A DNA stretch of 64,000 nucleotides, from the NCBI GenBank assembly GCA_036873135.1, contig JAPTYO010000008.1, positions 42,776,819 through 42,840,818 of the forward strand, read 5' to 3'. This DNA comes from Clarkia xantiana subsp. parviflora (taxonomy: Eukaryota; Streptophyta; Magnoliopsida; Myrtales; Onagraceae). The notes under the pieces were generated by a model. That model worked only from the letters and a program-made list of their open reading frames with translations, did no database searches and was not told the DNA's origin. Made by a program: the position numbers and the translations under genes. Each line of letters begins with the position of its first letter. The stretch's first letter is position 1. Of this stretch, positions 54,406 through 64,000 are shown one piece after another.

Positions 54406-55224
54406 GGGTTTTTAGGTCTTTTGGTACCCTATGTTTGCTCACTTTTGGCTTTTGGTACCACATGTTTTGTTTTGCCTATTTTTGGTACCATACGTTTGTC
54501 AATTGTTTACTTTTGGCCCGACAGTTAGTTGTCCGTTAGAGTTGACCGTTAAATAGTTACGTGATTTGCACATGCCTAACCTCAAATTTTGATTTTGTTC
54601 ATTTAGTCCTCAAATTTTTTGTCTTAACTTTTTTTTTTGCAATTTAGCCCTCAAACATTTCAACCGCACCCTAGGACTAAATTGACCTAGCTATGGTCCG
54701 ATTCATGGCTAGTTCGGACCATGGCTAGGGTCGCCAGACACGGGCGACCCTATCTATGGTCCGACCTAGCCATGGGTCGGACCATAGCTAGATCAATTTA
54801 GCAATTGGGTCTAATTGACCTAATTGGACCCTAATGCTAAATTGACCTAGCCATGGTCCGACCCATGGCTAGGTCGGACCATGGTTAGGGTCGCCCGGGT
54901 CCGGTGACCCTAGCCATGGTACGACCTAGCCATGGGTTGGACCATGGCTAGGTCAATTTAGTCCTAAGGTGGGGTTGGAAATGTTTAAGGGCTATATTGC
55001 AAAAAAATATAAAGTTATGACAAAAAATTCGAGGACTAAATTGAACAAAATCAAAACTCAGGGCTAAGCATGTGCAAGTCACGTGACTATTTAACGGTCA
55101 ACTAACGGTCGGACCAAAAGTAAATAATTGGCAAACGTATGGTACCAAAAATAGGCAAAACCAAACATGTAGTACCAAAAACCAAAACTGGTCAAACATA
55201 GGGTACCAAAAGACATATAAACCC
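54406..55224. mobile_element. Foldback Mutator-like MITE 4 (819 bp)
   Basis: Starts GGGTTTTTAGGTCTTTTGG and ends CAAAAGACATATAAACCC. Arms are complementary, and the interior CTAGCCATGG motifs show it is closest to MITE 2. A perfect 9-bp target duplication TAAATATTT lies at 54397-54405 and 55225-55233. Confidence 0.92.
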
Positions 55225-55233
55225 TAAATATTT

Positions 55234-55773
55234 TTTATTAGTTGGATGTGAGATCCCATTTATAAATAATTTAATTAATATATAATATTAATTATAATAT
55301 CATCTATGTGTTCGTGCTATATATAGTTATACTCTGAGATCCTTCCTTTTTATATCAGCATGTGCTACAACAATTTAAATATGAAATCTTAAATTGGAAT
55401 ATAAATATAACGAGCTTCTTATTTAGTAGAAGATTGATTTACTTCATCGTATAGAAAATATAGATATGAACAAACAACTATTCGTCAAAAATATTTTTTT
55501 CCTAAATAAATAAGCAATTGTTGGCCAAAAAAATAAATAAATAAGCAATTTAAAACAGATAATATTTTGAGTGAAAGTTTTAATAAATGATAAACTAATG
55601 TAATTGATTATCAATATAAATACTTACTATAAATATCACAATTTGAACAAGTGTTGACAAATCATCTTTTTTTTTTAAGATGAATTGTCCAAATAATGCA
55701 ATATGGTTCGACATGTCATTCACACTCTCTCACCGCTGATGTGTCAATACCTAAGTAGACATCTCTTCTTGCA
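55234..55773. other. AT-rich DNA with no gene
   Basis: Nothing recognisable. Confidence 0.4.
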
Positions 55774-56525
55774 GAGAAAGATTTTATGTGACGGTAATAC
55801 CACATCATCATCGTCACGTGGAATGTCAAACTAATAAAATTGTGACATTTGGAAAATTTTCCAAAATATTAAACTTTTAATTAATGAATTTATCTCCTAA
55901 TATACTAATTTTAACTACATACAGCTCTTTAGGGGAAAAAAAATAAATACAAGTTTTTGTTAGCACATTTTTGTTTCTTGAGTTTTTTTTTCCGTTAAAA
56001 TGTTTTTTTAGAGTTTTTGGTTTGAGTAATTTTAGGGTTTAGAAAGTTTTATGTTTTTTTTCTTTCTAAAACCCTATTAGATTGTATGAGCAGTTTGGCT
56101 GGGAGAACCCTAGAGGGCTAAATTGGATGAACAGTCTGGCCGGGTGAACCAATTTTTAGTCGTTTAGGTTCACCTGGCCAAACTGTTCGTCCAATTTAGC
56201 TCTTTAGGGTTCACCCAGCCAAACTGCTCACCCAATCTAATAGGGTTTTAGAAGAAAAAAAAAACTATCTAAACCCTAAAATTACTCAAACCATAAACTC
56301 TAAAAAAACATTTTTTTGAAAAAAAAAACAAAAAAACTCGAGAAACACAAAAGTGCCAACAAAAGCTTGTATTTATTTTTCCTAAAGAGTTATGTAGTTA
56401 GGAGATAATTTTATTAATTAAAAGTTTAATGATTTTGAAAATTTTCCAAATGTAACAATTTTGTTAGTTTGACGCTCCATGTGGCAAAGATGATGTGGTA
56501 TTACTGTCATATAAAATACTTTCTC
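55774..56525. mobile_element. Foldback MITE 5 (752 bp), different family
   Basis: Left arm GAGAAAGATTTTATGTGAC, right end GTCATATAAAATACTTTCTC. Complementarity extends through both arms (for example GGAAAATTTTCC and TAACTACATA on both sides) to a centre near 56160. The centre contains AGCCAAACTG/CAGTTTGGC repeats. Flanking 9-mers CTTCTTGCA and CATCTTGCA differ at one base, consistent with a 9-bp Mutator-type duplication. Confidence 0.78.
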
Positions 56526-56534
56526 CATCTTGCA

Positions 56535-57505
56535 TGAATGAGCTCCAAACACTCTCATTTCATCTTAAAGTCTGTTACATTTTTATTGTAACTTCTTCGT
56601 ATGTTACATTTATTCTACCATTAAAGATGAAATTAGACTAGATATTGATAGGTGAATGGAGATTTAAATAAGGATGTAATATTTATCACGATTTATCAAA
56701 AGAAGAATCTTAAGGATTTGGAGAACATGGTTGCGACTTCGTATTGTTTTGAGATACTCTCTATTTGTAATTCTAATAATCGTTCAAATACACTAATCTC
56801 AACCCTTTTTATGTCAAGCTGATAACGTAATTTCTGGCCAAAAAAAAAAACAACGTAACAATTAAATTAATTAAGTAAAACTAATAAAATAATTGAATCA
56901 CCAAGAGCAACTCACAGATTCTCCAATGTCTGTGAAAAGCGTGAGTGAGTTAAATGCTAATAATATTCATAGTTAACTTTTTAGTGAAAGTGAAATATAT
57001 TTTTCTACGATATTGCTTCATCAAAATATGACTAATATTTATTCAGTTACATATTAAAATGTGTATATTCATTTAATATTTTGGTATAATACGATACAAA
57101 TAAATATTATAAAAATTAAGTTGAACAACTTGAGTTAATATTATATATTAGTAAATATAATACTTTACCAACTCACGTCAATTATCCATTAAATATATTA
57201 ATAGATATACATTTTTTTCGATATTATCTAATTTATAATGAAATAATATTAATTAAATAATTTTCATCAATTAAAAAAATGTGGCCAACAAAAATAAATT
57301 TTATTAATATATTTCATATATAAATTTTTTTATATCATATGTATATATTATATATATTTAGTAAAAAATTGTAAAATATTATGGTAATATGTATCCACTT
57401 AATATATACTTATAGTTTAAATTTTTACTATATGTATTATAAAAAAAATAAACATATAAAAATAATATAATGAATTTTGATTAAATTAAGTTAATATGTA
57501 CTTAT
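56535..57505. other. AT-rich DNA with no gene
   Basis: No ORF, repeat boundary or RNA gene recognised. It ends at the LTR of element E. Confidence 0.45.
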
Positions 57506-58140
57506 TGTTGCGTCGTGGCTGAAATGGGTCGGATGGACACGTTTGTCTGATTGGGTTGTTCGGGTTTTTTGGGCTGACACCCTTCGCCTGGAAGAGGTAT
57601 TCGCCCACGGAGAGGGGGGGGGGGGTGGTGCTAGTGGAGCCCTCTCCGATGCTTAAGTCACGATTGGGCTAAAGGGAGAAAGATAACTCTAGAGAGAAGT
57701 TAGAGCTCAAAATGCCAAAGTTGGGCAAATGAGAGGATGTGTCAAAATGCGTGGCCAAGGTCTCCTATTTATAGGCTACTTTGGGACCGGACCCGATTTT
57801 GAAGCGGTTTGATGAAGGTTCAAAGGAAAGCGGTAACCGTCATCAATATTGGCAATGCGCGAACTCGACTTCTCTATGCTTAACGGTAATCGGGGGTACG
57901 CGTAATACCCATAGAGCAATCCGGACCTCGTCGAATTTGGGCAATTCGGCGAGGTCCGGATTGCCGTGCAACCCGGACCTCCGGGTTGCAAGCAATCCGG
58001 AGGTCCGGTCCGGACGCGTGTACCGCGCTTCCGGACCGTTTTGACCCTTAGGAGACGTTTTCTAAACCGTAATGTGATTTTTGACGTGTTTACAAGGCCC
58101 GAAATATAAATACGAACCCGAATTGGACATATATCCATCA
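57506..58140 (-). repeat. Element E 3' LTR (635 bp)
   Basis: The minus strand starts TGATGGATATATG and ends ACGACGCAACA. TATA box CTATAAATAG near 57775-57766. A poly-C tract (a G-run on the plus strand at about 57620-57633) matches that in A. Confidence 0.85.
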
Positions 58141-58690
58141 CTTGCCCCCGAGTCAAGTAACGGTTCAAAACCTTTCTTGACTCTATTTTAAGTTAGGGTA
58201 CATGTCCAATTTGAGCTTGACGCTAACCTTCCGGTTTTGATCGTCGGTTGGACGTAGAAGTCTTGATTTCGTCCGTCCCTTGATTTTTTGACCGACTGAC
58301 TTTATTTCCTGTCATCACGGTTAGTGCAATTGAGAATGCGCGTATATAACGTGCAAACATGATTACCGCTAGGGATATAAGCGATTAGTAATATGTCATG
58401 CGAACATACTATTTATCAACATGTATGTACAAGTAACGGTCATGGCAAGAACGTAATTACGTGATGCTAGAAATATAATCCGTATACCCTAAAATGACTT
58501 AGCGATTAACAAATCATGAATCATGCGATATGCAAACATGCATGTAAAATGATGGATTTGATACGCGTAGTACTAAAGTAATCATGCGTATAGAGATAAA
58601 TACTTAGAAGAGGGTGGAGTATACCGTAAGCACTTAGGCGTGGGTGTAGGTGAATTACTCATTTGATCCTTATCATTAAGGAATCTTTTG
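58141..58690. other. Element E region before the LTR
   Basis: Noncoding, homologous to 8420-8918 of A in reverse. A weak TATA-like GAGATAAATAC lies near 58593-58603 on the plus strand, upstream of the conserved leader. Confidence 0.5.
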
Positions 58691-59320
58691 GGATATGTGA
58701 TTACACTAATCCCCAATCATTCTTCCAGCTTTTTGGGAATCAATTCTTCATCCTTCTTTATAGGTAATTGCTCCACAATTTTTAGAAACCATTTGCTTGT
58801 TCATAGTTTCTTCACTGCCGTAAACTTTAGGTGCATCCTGAAAGTTACGTGTTTAATTCTTGGCCTGTTTTCAGAAATTGATACCACCAATCGACTCAGA
58901 ACACCGCGAGGATTCCAGCGCCGCCTTCAGAATCATCAGCCGACGCCGGACGCGCCCTCACGCGTCGTCGCGTGTGCGCCGCCTTCCCGTGCTCCGTTCG
59001 CCGCGATTTTTACCTTTCTGAAATCGTCTCGACGAGTGGAGTCGATTGTGATACTTTTTGTCACAATTTGAGGTAGCCTGAAAACTCGATTTTACAGAAC
59101 AGCTTCGTTTTGATTTTTGGATGTTGCCATGTTGTTGTTCCTTTGAACTATTTGTCGTTGTTATTGCATAGAGCTGCTCATTGGTGTTCGTATGTCGAAA
59201 ATTGCTGGTTGGTTGTTGTTGCTATTGTCGTTAGCTCATGCCTTAGACAATTTTTACCTCCGTGCATAGTCGTGGTAAAATTCCCCAATTTGGTATATTG
59301 CCCCCATGCCTTTGCGTAAT
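58691..59320 (+). other. Leader of the element E antisense unit
   Basis: Conserved with A (7740-8370, reversed), including a CpG-rich block at about 58890-59010 and the GATACTTTTTGTCAC...GAGGTA segment. It is open for 127 codons from a possible start at 58688, but A's equivalent is not open in the same way. I treat it as a noncoding or leader exon. Confidence 0.45.
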
Positions 59321-59574
59321 GGCCTTTTGATCTGTAGTTGTACGTACATGGCCGTCAATGGTTGTATGTTGGTAATGATAGCTTGGGCAATGTATTGTTG
59401 AGCATCATGTATAGACTGTCGGTCATTGTCTTCAAACATGCTAAAACACTTAGAAAATATTTTAACAATATCTAATGCTTGTTACCATAGATGTCGTCGT
59501 ATGAGCTTTGTCGATGAGCGTCGTAGGAATGCTTAGGAGGCATTGTAGAAGTTGATAATAGCTACTTGTTGTAT

Positions 59575-60060
59575 GTAATCCATCTTTGTCGACATGTACG
59601 TATGTACATGGAAACACTTAGAAAATATTTTCCCCTTGTTGACATCCATCCTTGGTAACGTGTATTTACGTACATGGGAACACTTAGAAAATATTTTCTC
59701 CTTGTCGACATGCATCCTTGTCGACATGTATGTGCGTACATGGAAATACTTAGAAAATATTTTCTCCTTGTCGACATGCATCCTTGTCGACATGTATGTA
59801 CGTGCATGGAAATACTTAGAAAATATATTCTTCTTGTCGGCATGCATCTTTGTCGACATGTATGTGCGTACATGGAAATACTTAGCAAATATTTTCTCCT
59901 TGTCGACATGTATGTACGTACATGGAAACACTTAGACAATATTTTCTCATTGTCGACATGCATCCTTGTCGACATGTATGTACGTACATAGAAACACTTA
60001 GAAAATATTTTCTCCTTGTCGACATGCATCCTTGTCGACATGTATGTATGTATGTGCGAA
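59575..60060. repeat. 66-bp tandem array in element E
   Basis: The motif CTTAGAAAATATTTTCTCCTTGTCGACATG recurs; its GAAAAT step falls at 59621, 59687, 59753, 59819, 59885, 59935 and 60001. The period is 66 bp except one 50-bp unit that lost an internal CATCCTTGTCGACATG repeat. The long ORFs on both strands here are products of the array. Confidence 0.92.
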
Positions 60061-61800
60061 CTTGGTAATATGCTGACACATAGTAGCATGCTGACGGCTT
60101 GCAATATGCTGACTGTCATCCTGAGCAAAATACTTAGAAAATATTTCGCCCTTGTAATCATGTATGCTGCGAGTATGAGCTCGATGTCAACATGTAAGGT
60201 TGATGTGTTGAAGAAGTTACCCCCCTTGTGTGATGCTTGTTACTTGTTGCGCGAAGACTAACGAGTCTTGTACGTACATAGTTGTCTCTCATGGAGCGTC
60301 CATTGCATAAATATTTACATAAGTGTTGATGCGTGTTTACGCACTGACTGGATTGTTGGTTGCATTTTCCAGGATATCAGATCTTGCTATCTTCTTTTCA
60401 GAATTAATCTTCCCACGGATGTTACCATGAGTAAGTCCACTATCTCCATCCTGCGAGTAAATCTGTGTTCAGATGTCGACATGGTTTGAGCAGCTAAATA
60501 ATACACCAAGTGTAGATGTTGATGTCCTTTATGACTTGTATCATGTTGTAATGTAGGTTAGACTTGATGGATAAAGCTTGTCTTTGCAGATAGCCGATGT
60601 GTACAGTAATCCGTTTGTTGGGAGGAATGTCCGTACAAATTCCCCCGCTACTCTTGAGTCTCCGGACACGGTCGCGGTAAATGACTTGTGAGTAAGACGT
60701 CTCCTTGTATCTTCTTTGAACTTGTTAATTTTCCAAGTTGTTGCTTTCATGTTGTTGAACGCGTGGTTGCAGTTTCTGTTTTTAGCACAATTCTCAAAAG
60801 ATCCGACTCATGGGCGCGTTCCTCGAGCGATTCTTAGTTCTTTATGCCGAGTACGACCGTGTTAACTCCTTCTTGTGATAAAGGGAATAGAGTTGAGGGT
60901 CGTGCGGTGGTGCCTTCTGCCCCCCGGTCGAGGGACCGGCCCAAGGAGGAGCGTTCCTCCCATTGAGGTAAGCATTTGTTGACGACTGATTTTGATGCAC
61001 GTATTGCTGATTGTCGCGCTTATGTTGAAGAGCTATGTCGTGTTGAAGTTGAAGCGACCATTCTTGTCGTGTCCTTTGTGTGGATGACGACATTGCATTT
61101 GATGTTGACATTATGAACTCTTTGCCATAGATCCTTATAGATGATGTTATCTCTTGGTTGGTGTCAGGTTGTCCGCTTCCAGCATGTTGAACCCTTTGTG
61201 AATGGGTTGATGTTGTTTTGATAATTCTTTGTTTATGCCTTTGCTTGCATGATATTTCGTCACTTGGACCTGTTTTCAATAATAATCATGTGATAACTTA
61301 TTAGTAATATTTCATACCTTGAGTTATCTATGCTGTCCGTATGCTTTGGACTTGGAAGATAGGATAGATATCCTTAGATGATGAACATGATGTCCGTAGT
61401 TGCGACTGTATGTCGTGCATTGTTGAGTGTTATGAGCGCCCCTCTTGGTTAGATTCCAAGGCATGGCAAGATGCCTACACTAGGTACTTGTAGCGTTGTA
61501 AGTAGTAATGTACTTGGCGCGGGCACTTGGCACTTGGCACTCGGCACTAGCCCTTGACATGTAGCAGTATCATCTTGACGAAGCAAGACTTAAGTTTGTA
61601 CCGTCTCTTAGTTCTACTCTAAGGCGACGTTGTTACAAGATTTCTCTTGTTTATTTTGCTGTTGTTGCGTTAAATGCTAAAGAGCAAGATAACGTTATAC
61701 AAGACTCGACTTGTAAGTTTGATGAGTTTTGTACAAGGTTTTCTTTAAAAAGCGTATAACATGAAGCTATCCTTTTTCAGGCTTAAGTCTTCATGGTGTA
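60061..61800 (+). other. Element E degenerate antisense-gene region
   Basis: Occupies the position of the antisense exons of A, but I could not identify the coiled-coil or Transposase_28-like segments with confidence. Short ORFs without motifs. Probably decayed. Confidence 0.35.
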
Positions 61801-63473
61801 TGAACCCTTAAGAGAGTATGCATACTTTGATGTGTGGGGTTGTCGTCTAACAAGAGGACTTCCGCCACGATGGGGTGATCAGTCCCATCACTGCATTTGC
61901 CGCATCCTGTTTTCAACTCAGGGAATGGCTATGAGCATGAGGATTTGCTTCTAAGAGCATTTCGCAGCATGCCATTTTTTAGAAGTAAACATGGGGTTTG
62001 TCTTTACAAAGAGGATACCACAACATACTACTTTTGATAGTAAATCTTATTGTTTATCCAAGATATTGCTTGCTGTTGACGCCTTTGGAATAGTCGTCAC
62101 TTTGAGTAGAGAATTTCATAAGTCTCTTTTTGTAGATAATTCGTAAGTTGTCATCGCCATATATAAGTTGACTGAGCACATTGCGCAATGGCTTTGTGTT
62201 GCTGACATCTTCTTGATGTAGCCAATGTTATGAATGGAGAAATAAGATATGTTGGCGTTGTATACCATAAATCCCTCCTTGAACACAATGCTTAGCTTGT
62301 ATTGTTGAAGTAGATTTTTGTGCATAGGTTACTACTTGGCATAATTCTCATGTAGTAATCATAGTGTAGCATGTACCTACGAACAGAGTTGCTCTTTGTC
62401 AGATAATTGCAATGTTTATAAGTTTGCAAAAATATGGAGTCATGAAATTTTCTTTTTAGTAATGCATATAATAAATAAAGTAAAGGAATCTGATACGAGG
62501 ATTCCTTGTTTGTGTAGGAAACTTCCCTGAGTGCGGATCATGACAGGTGCGGATCATGACAGGTGCATATATGTTGGGAGCGTAGCTTTTCCAAGTATCA
62601 CCCGCTATATGTGGTTGTGAATATGTATGTATGAACAACGACTATGCATCATTGTATGCGTCCTCTAGTTGATATGCGTTGATGCCTCCTTAGCATGATG
62701 TATATGCCTATATATGATCATTGCTTGGTGTTTCCTTCTTAGAAGAAAGGTACCGCGTGTTCTTGTAATTATTTGTTTCTTCACTTCGGTGGAATGCCGA
62801 GCACTTGTCAGCTTGGTGCCCCCCAAGTCGCTTGGCAGTCGTACTGCTGTTTCCTGATGGTTTTATTGCTTCATCTTCTGATAGTGCATGATCTGCCCTT
62901 GGGTTTTCATCAATGACGGGGATTCCTCTATTGTTTGTCTTGACAAAGGTAAACTTGCTGGATGTTGGAAATAATTTTCTAACTCTTTTCTCGTGATGGG
63001 TTTGGCACAGGTGTGCGTATAACATATGAGCGTATCCTGAATTCCTTTCTTCCACAATGTTGATGACGTTGTCACTTGGGTAATGCCCACGCCTTATTTA
63101 TTATTGCAACACGATTTTTAGTCTTGTGCGTATAGAATGCTTGAGGCTCCGTTGCATGGGGGATGTTGTATGACCTAAGCCGTTTGTTGTCCATAGTGCA
63201 ATAGCTTGTGTTGTTGACGTAATTAATATGTGCGTAGTTGTTACTTGGCATTATTCCAAGGTAGTATGCGTCATATAATAATGTACCTACGAAAGTAGAT
63301 TTAACCTTCATTAGATATTTGGAGTTCGTACAACGGATTACAAGAAGGCATCTACTGATCACTTCTTTTGAAAAGTACTAAGGCTAATAAGCATTAGTTG
63401 TACTTAATCTAAAAAGACTTAAAGTAGATATGCGAAAAAGGAGATAAAGGTATTGCTGATGTGTTTGACGTCT
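61801..63473 (-). other. Element E 3' UTR
   Basis: About 61,800-62,400 aligns in reverse with A 4180-4680, including one copy of the unit that is tandemly amplified in A. A CGTAGGTACAT-centred segment occurs twice (about 62320-62400 and 63235-63310), indicating an internal duplication. There is no RT or integrase remnant. Confidence 0.5.
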
Positions 63474-64000
63474 TCATAGGTGATTTGTTGGCAAGTTGAC
63501 TCTGCCATGTGCCACATAGTTCCTCAGTGCATCTAGCGTGTTGAGCTCTTCAATCTCCACCTTTGGGGATGAACAAATGTTGATGTCATGCCCCCCAGTT
63601 TTACGTTGCTTGCGTCGTTCTTTAACATTCTTGCCAAGGAAGGCAGTCGTTGGCTCAAGTGGGCGGTGAAGTTTGTTTTCCGGGAGTTTGAAATCTGTTT
63701 CCTCCACCTTCATGCTCCAAGGATTGTATAAGTCGTTATAATTGGTTCCATAAGTGACGTTGTTTTTCCGGCGTTTGGCGATAGGTGGATTATCATTCGC
63801 CTTTTCTTTTCCCTTGCCTTTTTCTGAAGACTTCACATGAGACTTCTTTTGATGCTTATTGCCTTGGTCGATATACTTCTTCATTTCTCCTTTTAAGATG
63901 AAGCTGTTTACGTGGAATCTTAAGCTGACACAGCTGTCCGTCTCATGGCCATACACTTCGTGATTTTCACACCATTTGCTTTCATCTTTTCCCAATGGGC
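63474..64000 (-). CDS. Element E gag C-terminus with gag'-like tail (partial)
   Basis: Open from the right edge to a stop at 63474-63476. Near the edge is a zinc-binding-like motif WCENHEVYGHETDSC (Cys-His-His-Cys), followed by NSFILKGEMKKYIDQG and a Lys-rich linker, as in B (WCDNHEAYGHDTNEC). After KRRKNNVTYG, which parallels the gag/protease border KRGTINMIHG, no protease follows. Instead the tail has AFLGKNVKE, GGHDIN and VEIEELNTLDALRNYVAHG. These align with AFLGRDAKG, WGHQTN and IEVEEMIYKGGLKEYVA at the end of B's second gag-like segment. The second zinc motif has lost its cysteines. It is structural protein of a non-autonomous element; the N-terminus lies outside the window. Confidence 0.72.
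   Translation of the reverse strand, partial: PLGKDESKWCENHEVYGHETDSCVSLRFHVNSFILKGEMKKYIDQGNKHQKKSHVKSSEKGKGKEKANDNPPIAKRRKNNVTYGTNYNDLYNPWSMKVEETDFKLPENKLHRPLEPTTAFLGKNVKERRKQRKTGGHDINICSSPKVEIEELNTLDALRNYVAHGRVNLPTNHL

Larger units (their letters stand above)
57506..64000 (-). mobile_element. Element E: pol-less Tat-like element of A's family, runs off the right edge
   Basis: Read right to left: gag end (64000-63474), noncoding 3' region, antisense-gene leader with a 66-bp array, polypurine tract (GGGGGCAAG) and 3' LTR (58140-57506). LTR boundaries, the pre-LTR region (58141-58640 versus 8420-8918 of A) and the leader (58690-59320 versus 7740-8370 of A) are homologous to A. No RT, RNase H or integrase lies between gag and the 3' UTR. 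The 5' LTR is outside the window. Confidence 0.82.

Noticed and set aside
58688..59071. 127-residue plus-strand ORF as a host gene exon
   Set aside because: The sequence is repeated in element A in the equivalent place, so it belongs to the retrotransposon leader.
59533..60161. 199- and 132-residue minus-strand ORFs and plus-strand ORFs in element E
   Set aside because: Products of the 66-bp array whose period is a multiple of three. No domain is present.

Overview
This window looks like plant nuclear heterochromatin built almost entirely of nested transposable elements. I found no host protein-coding gene, rRNA, tRNA or CRISPR array. The plant assignment rests on three things: Ty3/gypsy elements of the Tat type (a second, archaeal-like RNase H between RT-RNase H and integrase, and an antisense gene downstream of pol), a Ty1/copia LTR with an initiator-Met-type primer-binding site, and plant-style Mutator and hAT MITEs and a Helitron end in AT-rich DNA. 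The species cannot be named. Element letters below are mine.

Left part (1-11.2 kb). Element A (1-9639, + strand, 5' end outside the window) carries protease, RT, RNase H, second RNase H and integrase, broken by one frameshift and one nonsense codon. Then come a 66-bp tandem array, an antisense multi-exon gene and the 3' LTR (8919-9639). A sits just inside the 5' LTR/PBS of element F (minus strand; LTR 9666-10368), which is of the same family as D. A hAT-type MITE (10679-11172) follows.

Middle part (11.2-32.8 kb). An old copia layer (LTRs K1, K2, K3) is interrupted by two complete insertions. Element B (12583-22782, target duplication GTGTA) has gag and protease, but RT/RNase H/integrase are replaced by a second gag-like segment. 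Element G (23667-31681, target duplication ATAGG) has gag only, 1.4-kb LTRs and a possible 5' intron covering its PBS. A fragment of another Tat-like element, H (LTR 32185-32776, minus strand), closes the block.

Right part (32.8-57.5 kb). This is AT-rich DNA with a Helitron 3' terminus at 52839 and two candidate 5' termini. It contains a hAT element (35386-50616, 8-bp target duplication CCTCCGCT), which was itself invaded by element D (35404-48172, target duplication AGGCC). D lost RT and the first RNase H by deletion, and carries its integrase/3' UTR/antisense-gene module twice in tandem. Four related foldback Mutator-like MITEs with perfect 9-bp target duplications, and a fifth unrelated one, lie at 48.4-56.5 kb.

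Right end (57.5-64 kb). Element E (minus strand) belongs to A's family by LTR and leader sequence, but has gag and a second gag-like tail instead of pol. A could have been the autonomous partner for E-type copies. B, D, E and G could move only with enzymes supplied in trans.

Start sites of several ORFs are nominal, because they begin inside longer open frames. Splice junctions are read by eye from donor and acceptor motifs.
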